Assembly (NCBI GenBank): GCA_050246915.1
Contig: JBFWVD010000004.1
Span: 79,027 to 143,026, forward strand
Reading direction: 5' to 3'
From: JBFWVD01 sp050246915
GTDB lineage: Bacteria; Actinomycetota; Acidimicrobiia; Acidimicrobiales; Ilumatobacteraceae
DNA: 64,000 bases
Both the position numbers and the translations under genes were made by a program. Within the stretch, counting starts at the first letter, position 1; each line of letters begins with the position of its first letter. This document shows positions 1 through 7,490 of this stretch, piece after piece. The notes under the pieces were generated by a model. The model saw only the letters and a list, made by a program, of their open reading frames with translations, was not told the DNA's origin and ran no database searches.

Positions 1-629
1 GTGCCGCCGCACTCGAGCTGAACGTGTACGTGGTGGCGGCCGATCCGGCCGACACCGCGGCGTCGGTGGAGACACAGTTGATCCATCTCGTCACCGCGGT
101 GCGCGATCTGGTGGATGTGCCCATAGCGGTGAAGTTGTCGCCGTACTTCACGGCGCTCGGTGATGTGTGCCGTCGCATGGTGCATGCCGGTGCCGACGCG
201 TTGGTGCTGTTCAACCGCTTCTATCAACCCGATCTCGATCTCGATCTGCTCGATGTGTCACCCACACTGGAACTGTCGACGCCGAGCGATCTGCGACTTC
301 CCTTGCGGTGGATCGGCATCCTGCACGGGGAGACCGGCGCAGGGCTGGCGCTGTCGGGCGGCGTGCACTCCGGTGCCGACGTCGTGAAGGCCATCGCCGC
401 CGGGGCCGATGTGGTGATGAGTACGTCGGCGTTGTTGAAGCACGGGCCCAACCATCTGGCGGCATTGCGTCGGGGACTGGTCGAGTGGCTCGATGATCAC
501 GACTACGAATCGGTCGATCAGCTGCGCGGATCGATGTGCGCGACGGCGGTGCCTGATCCCGACGCGTACGAACGAGCCAACTATCGCAATGTGGTGCGCC
601 GGGCCACGGCCCGCTACACCACGATCTAG
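1..629 (+). CDS. dihydroorotate dehydrogenase-like protein (5' truncated by window)
   Basis: C-terminal ~209 residues of an FMN-binding TIM-barrel enzyme; the reading frame is already open at base 3 and the start lies outside the window. Visible barrel signatures are VKLSPYF, LFNRFYQPDLD, the FMN phosphate-binding segment SGGVHSGADV and AAGADVVM. The family resembles class 1 dihydroorotate dehydrogenase, but many members are annotated only as DHODH-like and their substrate is unsettled, so a role in pyrimidine synthesis is not assured. The gene stops at TAG 627-629, just before a convergent gene. Confidence 0.75.
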   Translation, partial: AAALELNVYVVAADPADTAASVETQLIHLVTAVRDLVDVPIAVKLSPYFTALGDVCRRMVHAGADALVLFNRFYQPDLDLDLLDVSPTLELSTPSDLRLPLRWIGILHGETGAGLALSGGVHSGADVVKAIAAGADVVMSTSALLKHGPNHLAALRRGLVEWLDDHDYESVDQLRGSMCATAVPDPDAYERANYRNVVRRATARYTTI

Positions 630-652
630 GGGCCAGCTCCTCCGGCGTTCGA

Positions 653-1030
653 TCAGGTCAGCTGCGCTTCGAGTTCTTTCATGTCGAAGTAGTCGCGTGT
701 GGCGCGGATCTTGCCGTTGGCATCGATCTCGTGGACGCCGACCCAGTGGAAGGTGATGTCCTTGCCGAACATGAAGACGGTGTCGATGCGTTCCATGAAC
801 ACCACGTCCTCGGTCGACGCGATGTTGATGATCTTGTAGCGGAAGTCCGACCAATGGCCGGCTTGACGTTCGAGGTCGGCGCGGATGGCGTCGCGGCCGA
901 CGATGGGGTGATGCCAGGCGTTGACGCTGTACGTGGCGTCGTCCGCGTAGTGGGCTGCCGCGCCGTCACGATCCCCGGCGGCCAGAGCGGCCAGATAGGA
1001 GTGCACCACCTGTTCTTGCTTGGTTCCCAC
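653..1030 (-). CDS. SnoaL/NTF2-like domain protein
   Basis: A 125-residue protein of the NTF2-like (SnoaL, limonene-epoxide-hydrolase-like) cone fold: an N-terminal helix (EQVVHSYLAALAAGD) followed by HYADDATYSV and strands ending in FHWVGVHEID and TRDYFDM. Such proteins act as small-molecule isomerases or hydrolases or as ligand-binding domains; the substrate cannot be read from sequence. The start is GTG at 1030, because a perfect AGGAGG lies four bases upstream (1035-1040), although the frame stays open further upstream. It is convergent with the preceding gene and apparently monocistronic. Confidence 0.7.
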   Translation of the reverse strand: MGTKQEQVVHSYLAALAAGDRDGAAAHYADDATYSVNAWHHPIVGRDAIRADLERQAGHWSDFRYKIINIASTEDVVFMERIDTVFMFGKDITFHWVGVHEIDANGKIRATRDYFDMKELEAQLT

Positions 1031-1230
1031 GGGTCCTCCTCGAGTTGACGTCCCTGGCAGGGCGCACCCAGAGCATGCTCCGATCGCCGTGGCCATGGCC
1101 AGAGGACGAGGTCGCAACGACGGTTGGCGGTCGTTGCGTGCCAGATGTGGGCCCGGCGCGTGACGGGTGACCGCGTGATCGGGACCTTCGTCGCTGTTGC
1201 CGGGACGGTGCGCGGCGCGGATGATCACCC

Positions 1231-1590
1231 ATGTCGATCGTTCACCTCCATCCCCATCGATCGGTCATCTTCCACGCGTGGACCACGCGAGCGAGATGGA
1301 TGCTGCTCGCCGACGCCGTCGGCCTCATCGTGGGCATGGTGCTGGGTGAAGGACTCATCGCCATGTTGGGCTACGGCGATGATCCGGTGTCGGCCCCGCT
1401 GTGGGCCAAGGCCGTTGCCGGTGGGGTCGGCGTCACCGTCACCCTCATCGCTCCGGTCATCGGCGTGGTGTTCGGTCGCCGGGGCATGGCCGCCGACGAA
1501 GGACGCAGTGCTCGCACCATCACCGTGGTGCACGCGCTCTTCGCGCTGGCCATGGTGTTGACCAACCTGGCCGGCCTCATCGCCGCGTGA
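1231..1590 (+). CDS. small membrane protein, function unknown
   Basis: A 119-residue protein with three likely membrane segments, at about residues 22-42, 62-85 and 97-118, and a short basic N-terminus. I do not recognise a family. The ATG at 1231 is the first start in the frame and has no clear Shine-Dalgarno sequence. Codon use matches the neighbours (strong GC at third positions), which supports real coding. It stands between a convergent SnoaL-like gene and a nucleotidyltransferase gene, with no obvious functional link. Confidence 0.55.
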   Translation: MSIVHLHPHRSVIFHAWTTRARWMLLADAVGLIVGMVLGEGLIAMLGYGDDPVSAPLWAKAVAGGVGVTVTLIAPVIGVVFGRRGMAADEGRSARTITVVHALFALAMVLTNLAGLIAA

Positions 1591-1659
1591 GGCGATCACG
1601 CGAGGAGCGTCGCAGCGAGGTCCCCATGCACCAGCATCGACTTCTCACGATTTGAGAGT

Positions 1660-1665
1660 TATAAT
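1660..1665 (+). promoter_or_regulatory. -10 element TATAAT, leaderless start of the nucleotidyltransferase gene
   Basis: A perfect TATAAT ends seven bases before GTG 1673, the spacing expected when transcription starts at the start codon itself. A weak -35 candidate, ATCGAC, lies at 1636-1641 (18-base spacer). There is no Shine-Dalgarno sequence before the GTG. Confidence 0.65.
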
Positions 1666-1672
1666 CCAGCTC

Positions 1673-2356
1673 GTGGATAGAACACCCACGCCGTCGCTCT
1701 TGCCGATCTTCCGGTCACAGCAGCAGGCCGAGTTGCTGGCCCTCCTGCTCGGTGACCCGTCGGTGGAGCACAGCCTTGTGCAGCTCGCCGAACGGACCGG
1801 AATGCCGTACGCGTCCGTGCACCGCGAGGTCGAGCGCGCAAGTGCGGCAGGGCTGCTGACAAGCCGACTCGTCGGGCGGACGCGCCTCGTCCGTGCCGAC
1901 CAGGCCAGCCCCTACTTCGACGGGCTGTCCGATGTGCTCGTCAAGGCGTTCGGCGTTCCGTGGGTGCTCGGCGAATCGCTCGCCGACGTCGATGGGATCA
2001 CCGCCGCGTTCGTCTACGGCTCTTGGGCTGCTCGGTTCTCCGGTGAGGACGGCGATCGACCGGTGGGTGACATCGACCTCCTCGTACTCGGAGGCCCCGA
2101 TCGTGATGCGGTGTATGCCGCGGCAAGTACCGCCGAACATCGGCTCGGCCGTTCTGTTCAGGTCACGATCCGCGCCGCCGAGTGGCTGGCCGAAGGTAGC
2201 GGCACGTTCCACGACACGGTGGCGGGGCGCCCGATGGTGCCGGTTCCGCTGGCGACTACTCGAACAGGTCCGGAGGCCCAGCAGTCAACACCGACCCGAC
2301 GGCGACGACCACCGTCCGCGCTGTCGCCAGCGCCCAAGCGGAGTCGTCGGCGCTGA
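1673..2356 (+). CDS. winged-helix / nucleotidyltransferase (MNT-type) fusion protein
   Basis: A 227-residue protein. Residues ~15-75 look like an ArsR/MarR-type winged helix (LAERTGMPYASVHREVERA, then a basic wing). Residues ~105-190 form a minimal nucleotidyltransferase core with G116-S117 in YGSWAARF and the metal-binding pair D133-x-D135 in GDIDLLVLG. The family adds nucleotides to protein or RNA targets; some MNT proteins are antitoxins to HEPN toxins, but no HEPN gene lies beside this one. The last ~40 residues are Pro/Arg-rich and not conserved-looking. GTG 1673 is chosen over TTG 1652 because a TATAAT box sits seven bases ahead of it. Confidence 0.7.
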   Translation: MDRTPTPSLLPIFRSQQQAELLALLLGDPSVEHSLVQLAERTGMPYASVHREVERASAAGLLTSRLVGRTRLVRADQASPYFDGLSDVLVKAFGVPWVLGESLADVDGITAAFVYGSWAARFSGEDGDRPVGDIDLLVLGGPDRDAVYAAASTAEHRLGRSVQVTIRAAEWLAEGSGTFHDTVAGRPMVPVPLATTRTGPEAQQSTPTRRRRPPSALSPAPKRSRRR

Positions 2357-2404
2357 TCTCGGCACTCGATGGGTCGAAGTACTGCGCCGAATGGCGAGCG
2401 ACCA

Positions 2405-2440
2405 CAGCGAGGGTCACCACGTTGGTGATGACCCTCGCTG
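2405..2440. terminator. bidirectional hairpin between convergent genes
   Basis: A 12-bp perfect stem, 2405-2416 paired with 2429-2440 (arm CAGCGAGGGTCA), closes a 12-base loop that can pair further (TCACC/GGTGA). It lies between the ends of the nucleotidyltransferase gene (2356) and rtcB (2451). No long U tract follows, as is usual in GC-rich actinobacteria. Confidence 0.65.
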
Positions 2441-2450
2441 ACTGCTGTGT

Positions 2451-3611
2451 TCAGGTGCCCTTGTAGTTGAGGACCTGACGCAGTTCGCACACCACCTCGA
2501 CCAGATCGCGTTGTGCGTCCATGACCCGATCGATGTCCTTGTACGACTGCGGGATCTCGTCCACCAGCGCCTTGGCTCGACCCGAGAGCCACGTCTTGCC
2601 TTCCATCTGCTGCGCCAGGTCCGCCGCGGTGAAGCGACGACGTGCCTCGATCCGGCTCATGGAACGCCCGGCGCCATGCGAGCACGACTCCCACGACAGC
2701 GGGTTGCCGAGACCACGCACGATGTACGAGCGCGTGCCCATCGACCCGGGGATGACCCCGAGCATGCCCGTGGACGCCTTGATGGCGCCCTTGCGGGTGA
2801 CCCACACGTCGTTGCCACCGTGATGCTCGCGCTGACAGAAGTTGTGATGGCAGTTGATGCGCTGCACTTCGGCACCGTGCCCGACTGCGGCGAACAGCAC
2901 CGCCAGCACGGCGTCCATCATCGCCTCGCGGTTACCGAGCGCGTACTCCTGCGCCCAGTGCATGTCGGCGATGTAGGCATCGAACTCGGGAGTCGCCGCC
3001 TGGAACCACGCCAGATCGGGATCCTCGAGTGGCGTGCCGGCCTCGCGTGCCAGTGCCTTGGCCACCTTGATGTGGCGGCTGGCCAGCTTGTTGCCCACGC
3101 CGCGCGAGCCCGAGTGCAGCACCACCCATACCCGACCACCGTCGTTGTCGAGGCACACCTCGACGAAGTGGTTGCCCGAACCGAGGGTGCCGAACTGCAT
3201 GCGCGCGTCGCGGGTCATGCGGTCATCGAGACCGGTGGGATGGCGATGGGCGGCGAACCACGCATCGGCCGCCGGGGTTGCCTCGCGATGGGCACGACCG
3301 ACACCGGACGGCACGTTTGCCTCGATGCCGTCGAGCAGACGGTTCAACGACTGCGGGAGGTCGCCGCCGCGTAGATCGGTGCGCACGGCGATCATGCCGC
3401 AGCCGAGGTCGACCCCGACGGCGGCGGGGATGACGGCGTTCTCGGTGGCGATGACCGAACCGACCGTGGCGCCGAGACCGACGTGTGCGTCGGGCATGAG
3501 GCTCACGTGCCCCGAGATGATGGGCAGGCGCGCCGTCTTCTCGGCTTGCTTGATGGTGCCGGGATCGGTGTCAACCGACCATGACAGGAGCTTGGGGTTG
3601 ATGGTCTGCAT
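2451..3611 (-). CDS. rtcB: RtcB-family RNA ligase
   Basis: A 386-residue GTP/Mn2+-dependent RNA ligase that joins 2',3'-cyclic-phosphate or 3'-phosphate ends to 5'-OH ends, acting in RNA repair or tRNA healing. The family's metal site is visible in order: MPDAHVGLG, GVDLGCGM (Asp and Cys ligands), GSGNHFVEV, LHSGSRGVGN and NCHHNFC. The guanylylated histidine sits in CSHGAGR near the C-terminus. Length fits the compact bacterial form. ATG 3611 is preferred over the in-frame GTG 3641 because the conserved start MQTINPKL begins there. No archease or RtcA gene is adjacent, so its activator, if any, is elsewhere. Confidence 0.93.
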   Translation of the reverse strand: MQTINPKLLSWSVDTDPGTIKQAEKTARLPIISGHVSLMPDAHVGLGATVGSVIATENAVIPAAVGVDLGCGMIAVRTDLRGGDLPQSLNRLLDGIEANVPSGVGRAHREATPAADAWFAAHRHPTGLDDRMTRDARMQFGTLGSGNHFVEVCLDNDGGRVWVVLHSGSRGVGNKLASRHIKVAKALAREAGTPLEDPDLAWFQAATPEFDAYIADMHWAQEYALGNREAMMDAVLAVLFAAVGHGAEVQRINCHHNFCQREHHGGNDVWVTRKGAIKASTGMLGVIPGSMGTRSYIVRGLGNPLSWESCSHGAGRSMSRIEARRRFTAADLAQQMEGKTWLSGRAKALVDEIPQSYKDIDRVMDAQRDLVEVVCELRQVLNYKGT

Positions 3612-3713
3612 GGCAGTGCAACTTTCGCCCTTCGGGCCCACGTCGTTGTGGGCTCTTGTGATGAAGGCGCGAGTGTGTCGGATCGAGAGCCGTGCAGCCG
3701 AACGGTTTTCGCG

Positions 3714-4085
3714 TCACTCGGGCCGGTGGCAGACCGCTTCGACGTTGTTGCCGTCGGGATCGCGCACGAAGGCACCGAAGTAGTTGGGGTGGTACTCGGG
3801 CCACAGTCGTGGCTCGTGGAGGACCTCGGCTCCGGCAGCCACCGCGGCATCGAAGAATGCCTGCACTGCAGCGCGATCGGGGGCGCGGAAGGCGATGTGC
3901 GATTCGCGGAAGCCTTCCCCGGAGTCGAACGGCCCGATCCAGAAGTCGGGCATCGGCGGCACCCCGAACCCGATCAAGATGCCGTGCTCGATGATGCGCT
4001 TCCCGCCGAGTGGGGCGAGCACTGCGTCATAGAACGCGGCGCTCTTGGCCGGATCGGTGCACTGGATGGCGAGGTGATCGAGCAT
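3714..4085 (-). CDS. VOC (glyoxalase/bleomycin-resistance fold) protein
   Basis: A 123-residue single-chain VOC protein with two beta-alpha-beta-beta-beta units. The first begins MLDHLAIQCTDPAKSAAFY, with His4 as the likely metal ligand. The second carries SHIAFRAPDRAAVQAFF and ends in FVRDPDGNNVEAVCH, with Glu as the final ligand. The pattern fits lactoylglutathione-lyase-like proteins of unknown substrate. ATG 4085 is supported by a CAGACT -10 element ending six bases upstream. It is divergent from purL, and the two promoters lie within about 90 bases. Confidence 0.82.
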   Translation of the reverse strand: MLDHLAIQCTDPAKSAAFYDAVLAPLGGKRIIEHGILIGFGVPPMPDFWIGPFDSGEGFRESHIAFRAPDRAAVQAFFDAAVAAGAEVLHEPRLWPEYHPNYFGAFVRDPDGNNVEAVCHRPE

Positions 4086-4091
4086 GACCCC

Positions 4092-4097
4092 AGTCTG
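4092..4097 (-). promoter_or_regulatory. -10 element CAGACT for the VOC gene, leaderless
   Basis: On the minus strand CAGACT is followed by six bases and then ATG 4085. The same hexamer-plus-six layout precedes kdpD (40317-40322), and a seven-base version precedes purF. Confidence 0.5.
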
Positions 4098-4151
4098 CCC
4101 CTCGCATGACACCCGATGGACAGCGGTCACAACCGGGGCCTGCGCGAGGGC

Positions 4152-4171
4152 GGGCCAACTACGGTTGGCCC
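4152..4171 (+). promoter_or_regulatory. perfect palindrome over the purL -10 element and start
   Basis: GGGCCAAC (4152-4159) and GTTGGCCC (4164-4171) are exact inverted repeats around TACG, directly touching GTG 4172. The centre contains the candidate -10 hexamer TACGGT (4160-4165), six bases before the start, so purL is probably leaderless. An operator bound here would block the promoter. Confidence 0.5.
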
Positions 4172-6343
4172 GTGACCATTCACCGCGCGCTCGGGTTGAC
4201 CGACGACGAAGCTGCCCGCATCACCGAGATCCTCGGGCGGGAACCGAACCACCTCGAGCTGGCGATGTACGCGGTGATGTGGAGCGAGCACTGCAGCTAC
4301 AAGAGCTCGCGGATGCACCTCAAGCGACTTCCCACCGAGGCGCCATGGGTGCTGGTCGGGCCGGGGGAGAACGCCGGTGTGATCGACGTTGGAGACGGCA
4401 TCGCCGCCGCCATCCGGATCGAGAGCCACAACCATCCATCGGCCATCGAGCCGGCGCAGGGCGCAGCCACCGGCGTCGGCGGCATCCTGCGCGACGTGTT
4501 CACCATGGGCGCGCGCCCGATCGCCCTCATGGATCCGCTGCGGTTCGGGCCGATTGAGCATCCCCGCTCGAAGTGGATCGCCGAGGGCGTGGTGTCGGGC
4601 ATCAGCCACTACGGCAACGCCGTCGGCGTGCCCACCGTCGGCGGCGAGGTGGTGTTCGACGCTTGCTATCAGGGCAACCCACTGGTCAACGTGCTGTGCC
4701 TCGGCACCCTGCCCACCGATCGCCTCGTGCTCGGTCGGGCCACCGGCGTGGGCAACCTGGCGGTGCTGCTCGGTAGCGCCACGGGCCGAGACGGCATCGG
4801 CGGCGTGAGCGTGCTGGCCTCGGCCGGCTTCACCGAGGACGAGGAAGCCGAGCAGGCCAAGCGCCCCAACGTGCAGGTGGGTGATCCGTTCGAGGAGAAG
4901 CGACTCATCGAAGCCTGCCTTGCGCTGCTCGATGCCGGCCTGGTGGTCGGCATCCAAGATCTCGGCGGTGCCGGGCTCACCTGTGCCACCAGCGAGACGG
5001 CCAGCCGCGGCGGCATGGGCATGGACGTCGACATCAACGCCATCGCCAAGCGCGAGATCGGCATGGAACCGTTCGAGACGATGACGTCGGAGAGCCAGGA
5101 GCGCATGCTGGCCATCGTCACCCCCGAGGCCGTGGCCGAAGTGCTGTCGATCTGCGCTCGTTGGGATGTGCGGGCCAGCGTCATCGGGACGGTCACCGAG
5201 GGCGGTCGCTTGCGCATCATGGACGGCTACGACGGTCAAGTGCTCGCCGACGTGCCAGCAGCGTCGCTGCACGAGGACGCGCCGTTGTACGACCGGCCGA
5301 TGCGACCCCGCCAACGGGTCGCCGTGCCGCCCGAAGCGCTCATCGACCCGACGGCGACGCTCATGGGCATGCTCGTGGACACCACCTGGGTGTCGAGCCA
5401 ATACGACCACATGCTGTTCAACAACACGGTGAGCGGCCCCGGTTCGGAAGCCACTGTGCTCCGTCTGAAGCACCCGTCAACTGGAATTGACACCGGCCGC
5501 GCGCTGGCGCTCACCACCGATGGCAACCATCGTTGGTGTGCCATCGACCCCCGCGAAGGCACGACGCGCGTGGTGGCAGAAGCGGTCATGAACCTGGCCT
5601 GCGTCGGGGCACGGCCGATGGCATTGGTGAACTGCCTCAACTTCGGCAACCCCGAGCATCCCGAGGTGATGTGGGAGCTGTCGGAAGCAATCGACGGCAT
5701 GGCTGCGGCTTGTACGGCGTTCGAGCTCCCAGTTGTGGGCGGCAACGTGAGCCTCTACAACGAGACCGCCGGTACCGACATCGACCCCACGCCCATTGTC
5801 GGCGTGCTCGGTGTCATCGACTCGCTCGAGCGTCGCCCGCCCTCTGGCGGCGCGACGCCCGACGGTGTGTTGGTGCTCATCGGCCCCGATCCCCACGACG
5901 GTCTGGTCGGCTCGCGTGCCGCATGGTCGGTGGGTCGCAAGGGTGGATCGTTCGCCCCCCTCGATCTCGAGGAGCACGTCCGCACTGCTGATGTGGTGCG
6001 ATCGCTGGTCAATGCCGACGCGGTGAGTGCGCTGCACGATCTCGCCGACGGTGGACTGGCGTTGGCCGCCGCGGAGCTCGCGGCCCGTGGGCATTGCGGC
6101 GTGGTGGTGGAGAGCGGTCAGGAACCGTTCGCCGAGACACCGTCGCAGGTGCTGGTCGTCACCAGCGACGCCGCCGAGGTGTTGTCACGAGCCAGCGCGG
6201 CGGGTGTGCACGCGCGAGTGGTGGGCGGCACCGGCGGCAGCCGCGTGCGCGTCGGATCGAGCATCGACGTTGCCCTCGACACAGTGGTCGAACGCTTCGA
6301 GGGCGCGCTCCCCGAGGCGTTCGGCAAAGCCGTCGCCCACTGA
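4172..6343 (+). CDS. purL: phosphoribosylformylglycinamidine synthase subunit PurL
   Basis: A 723-residue small-type PurL, the ATP-dependent synthetase subunit that with PurQ and PurS converts FGAR to FGAM in purine synthesis. Motifs in order: WSEHCSYK, GPGENAGVIDVGDG, RIESHNHPSAIEP, ATGVGGILRD, DLGGAGLTCATSE, NCLNFGNPEHPE and GGNVSLYNETAG, covering both AIRS-like halves. GTG 4172 is chosen because the conserved N-terminus (VTIHRALGLTDDEA) starts there and a -10 hexamer lies six bases before it; the frame is open upstream to 4106. purQ and purS are not adjacent, but purF and purM follow after galK. Confidence 0.95.
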   Translation: MTIHRALGLTDDEAARITEILGREPNHLELAMYAVMWSEHCSYKSSRMHLKRLPTEAPWVLVGPGENAGVIDVGDGIAAAIRIESHNHPSAIEPAQGAATGVGGILRDVFTMGARPIALMDPLRFGPIEHPRSKWIAEGVVSGISHYGNAVGVPTVGGEVVFDACYQGNPLVNVLCLGTLPTDRLVLGRATGVGNLAVLLGSATGRDGIGGVSVLASAGFTEDEEAEQAKRPNVQVGDPFEEKRLIEACLALLDAGLVVGIQDLGGAGLTCATSETASRGGMGMDVDINAIAKREIGMEPFETMTSESQERMLAIVTPEAVAEVLSICARWDVRASVIGTVTEGGRLRIMDGYDGQVLADVPAASLHEDAPLYDRPMRPRQRVAVPPEALIDPTATLMGMLVDTTWVSSQYDHMLFNNTVSGPGSEATVLRLKHPSTGIDTGRALALTTDGNHRWCAIDPREGTTRVVAEAVMNLACVGARPMALVNCLNFGNPEHPEVMWELSEAIDGMAAACTAFELPVVGGNVSLYNETAGTDIDPTPIVGVLGVIDSLERRPPSGGATPDGVLVLIGPDPHDGLVGSRAAWSVGRKGGSFAPLDLEEHVRTADVVRSLVNADAVSALHDLADGGLALAAAELAARGHCGVVVESGQEPFAETPSQVLVVTSDAAEVLSRASAAGVHARVVGGTGGSRVRVGSSIDVALDTVVERFEGALPEAFGKAVAH

Positions 6344-6368
6344 CCGATACTGGGTCACATCGGTCACC

Positions 6369-7382
6369 TCAGCGGCGGGTGACGGTCGCTCCGCCGACGG
6401 CCCTCACCGTCCAACCCAGCTGTCCGAGCGCTCCCGGTCGGCACAACACCACGACGCTTCCACCCCATCCACCGCCGGTGACGCGCGCGCCCAAGACGCC
6501 CGGCATGTCGAGTACCAATCGCTGCACGTCATCGAGGGAGGTTGACGACGACTCGTAGTCGTCACGCAAGCTGGTATGGCTCTCGTTCATGAGCCGACCG
6601 AACTCCACCACGTCGCCCGAACGCAGTGCTGCCGCTGCGGCGTGCACGCGTGCGTTCTCGCTGACGACATGGCGAGCGCGTCGTCGTAGGACCGGATCGG
6701 TCAACGACGGCAGCGCATCGAGCGACGCGTCGCGGAGCGGTCCGATGATCTGTTCCACCTGAGCACACTGCGCCACACGGATCGCATACGCGGACTCGTC
6801 CAGGGTTCGGGGCTCCACCGATATCACGACGATCTCGTACTCATCGGGCGGGGGCATCGGCACCGGCGCGATGTCCAACGTGGTGCAATCGAGCAACAGC
6901 GCATGGCCTTCCACCCCGGCGCAGGAGGTGAGCTGATCCATGATGCCTGTCGGTGTTTCGCGCGCCGCGACCTCGGCGCGCTGGCACAACCGCGCCAAGG
7001 CGACGCGATCATGATCGTCGGCTCCGAGCGCCAATGCACACGCCACCTCGAGCGCCGCGCTCGACGACAAGCCAGCGCCGATGGGGATGGTGCTGCGCAC
7101 CTTGCCGACATAGCCGATGAGCGGCTTCACCTCGCCCATCACCGCAGCGACGAAGCGGGCCCACAACGGACCGGACGGGAGCTCGGTCGCGTCGATGGCG
7201 ACCACCGCGTGAGCGCTCTCGGTGTCGCTGGCGAGACGCACCACTGGCCGCGCCGGGTTGGGCATTGCCGTGATCTCTGTCCAGCGATCGATGGCCATGG
7301 GCAGACACCAGCCGCCGGTGTAGTCGGTGTGGTCACCGATGAGGTTCACTCGGCCAGGAGCGCGACCGACGATCGTTGCCAT
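6369..7382 (-). CDS. galK: galactokinase (GHMP kinase)
   Basis: A 337-residue galactokinase that phosphorylates galactose to galactose-1-phosphate in the Leloir pathway. Signatures are GRAPGRVNLIGDHTDYTGG at the N-terminus, the GHMP phosphate loop GAGLSSSAALEVA, GIMDQLTSCAG with the catalytic Asp, and the C-terminal VTGGGWGGSVV. It is somewhat shorter than the ~380-residue enteric enzyme, as is common in actinobacteria. No galT or galE is nearby. It is transcribed against its purine-synthesis neighbours, with 25 bases separating its end from that of purL. ATG 7382 has TAACGA six bases upstream. Confidence 0.9.
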   Translation of the reverse strand: MATIVGRAPGRVNLIGDHTDYTGGWCLPMAIDRWTEITAMPNPARPVVRLASDTESAHAVVAIDATELPSGPLWARFVAAVMGEVKPLIGYVGKVRSTIPIGAGLSSSAALEVACALALGADDHDRVALARLCQRAEVAARETPTGIMDQLTSCAGVEGHALLLDCTTLDIAPVPMPPPDEYEIVVISVEPRTLDESAYAIRVAQCAQVEQIIGPLRDASLDALPSLTDPVLRRRARHVVSENARVHAAAAALRSGDVVEFGRLMNESHTSLRDDYESSSTSLDDVQRLVLDMPGVLGARVTGGGWGGSVVVLCRPGALGQLGWTVRAVGGATVTRR

Positions 7383-7388
7383 GCACCT

Positions 7389-7394
7389 TCGTTA
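7389..7394 (-). promoter_or_regulatory. -10 element TAACGA for galK, leaderless
   Basis: On the minus strand TAACGA is followed by AGGTGC and ATG 7382. The spacing suits a leaderless transcript, although the intervening GAAGG could also serve as a close ribosome site. Confidence 0.4.
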
Positions 7395-7477
7395 GCAGGT
7401 GGAGAGCCCGTGCCGACGAAAAGATGAGCATCGCGTAACGGTGGGCCCGAAGCTGTGGCGATCGCAGGTGGGCATGC

Positions 7478-7483
7478 CAGACT
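7478..7483 (+). promoter_or_regulatory. -10 element CAGACT for purF, leaderless
   Basis: CAGACT ends seven bases before ATG 7491 and there is no convincing Shine-Dalgarno sequence. It matches the -10 hexamer seen before the VOC gene at 4085 and kdpD. Confidence 0.45.
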
Positions 7484-7490
7484 GCGAGCA

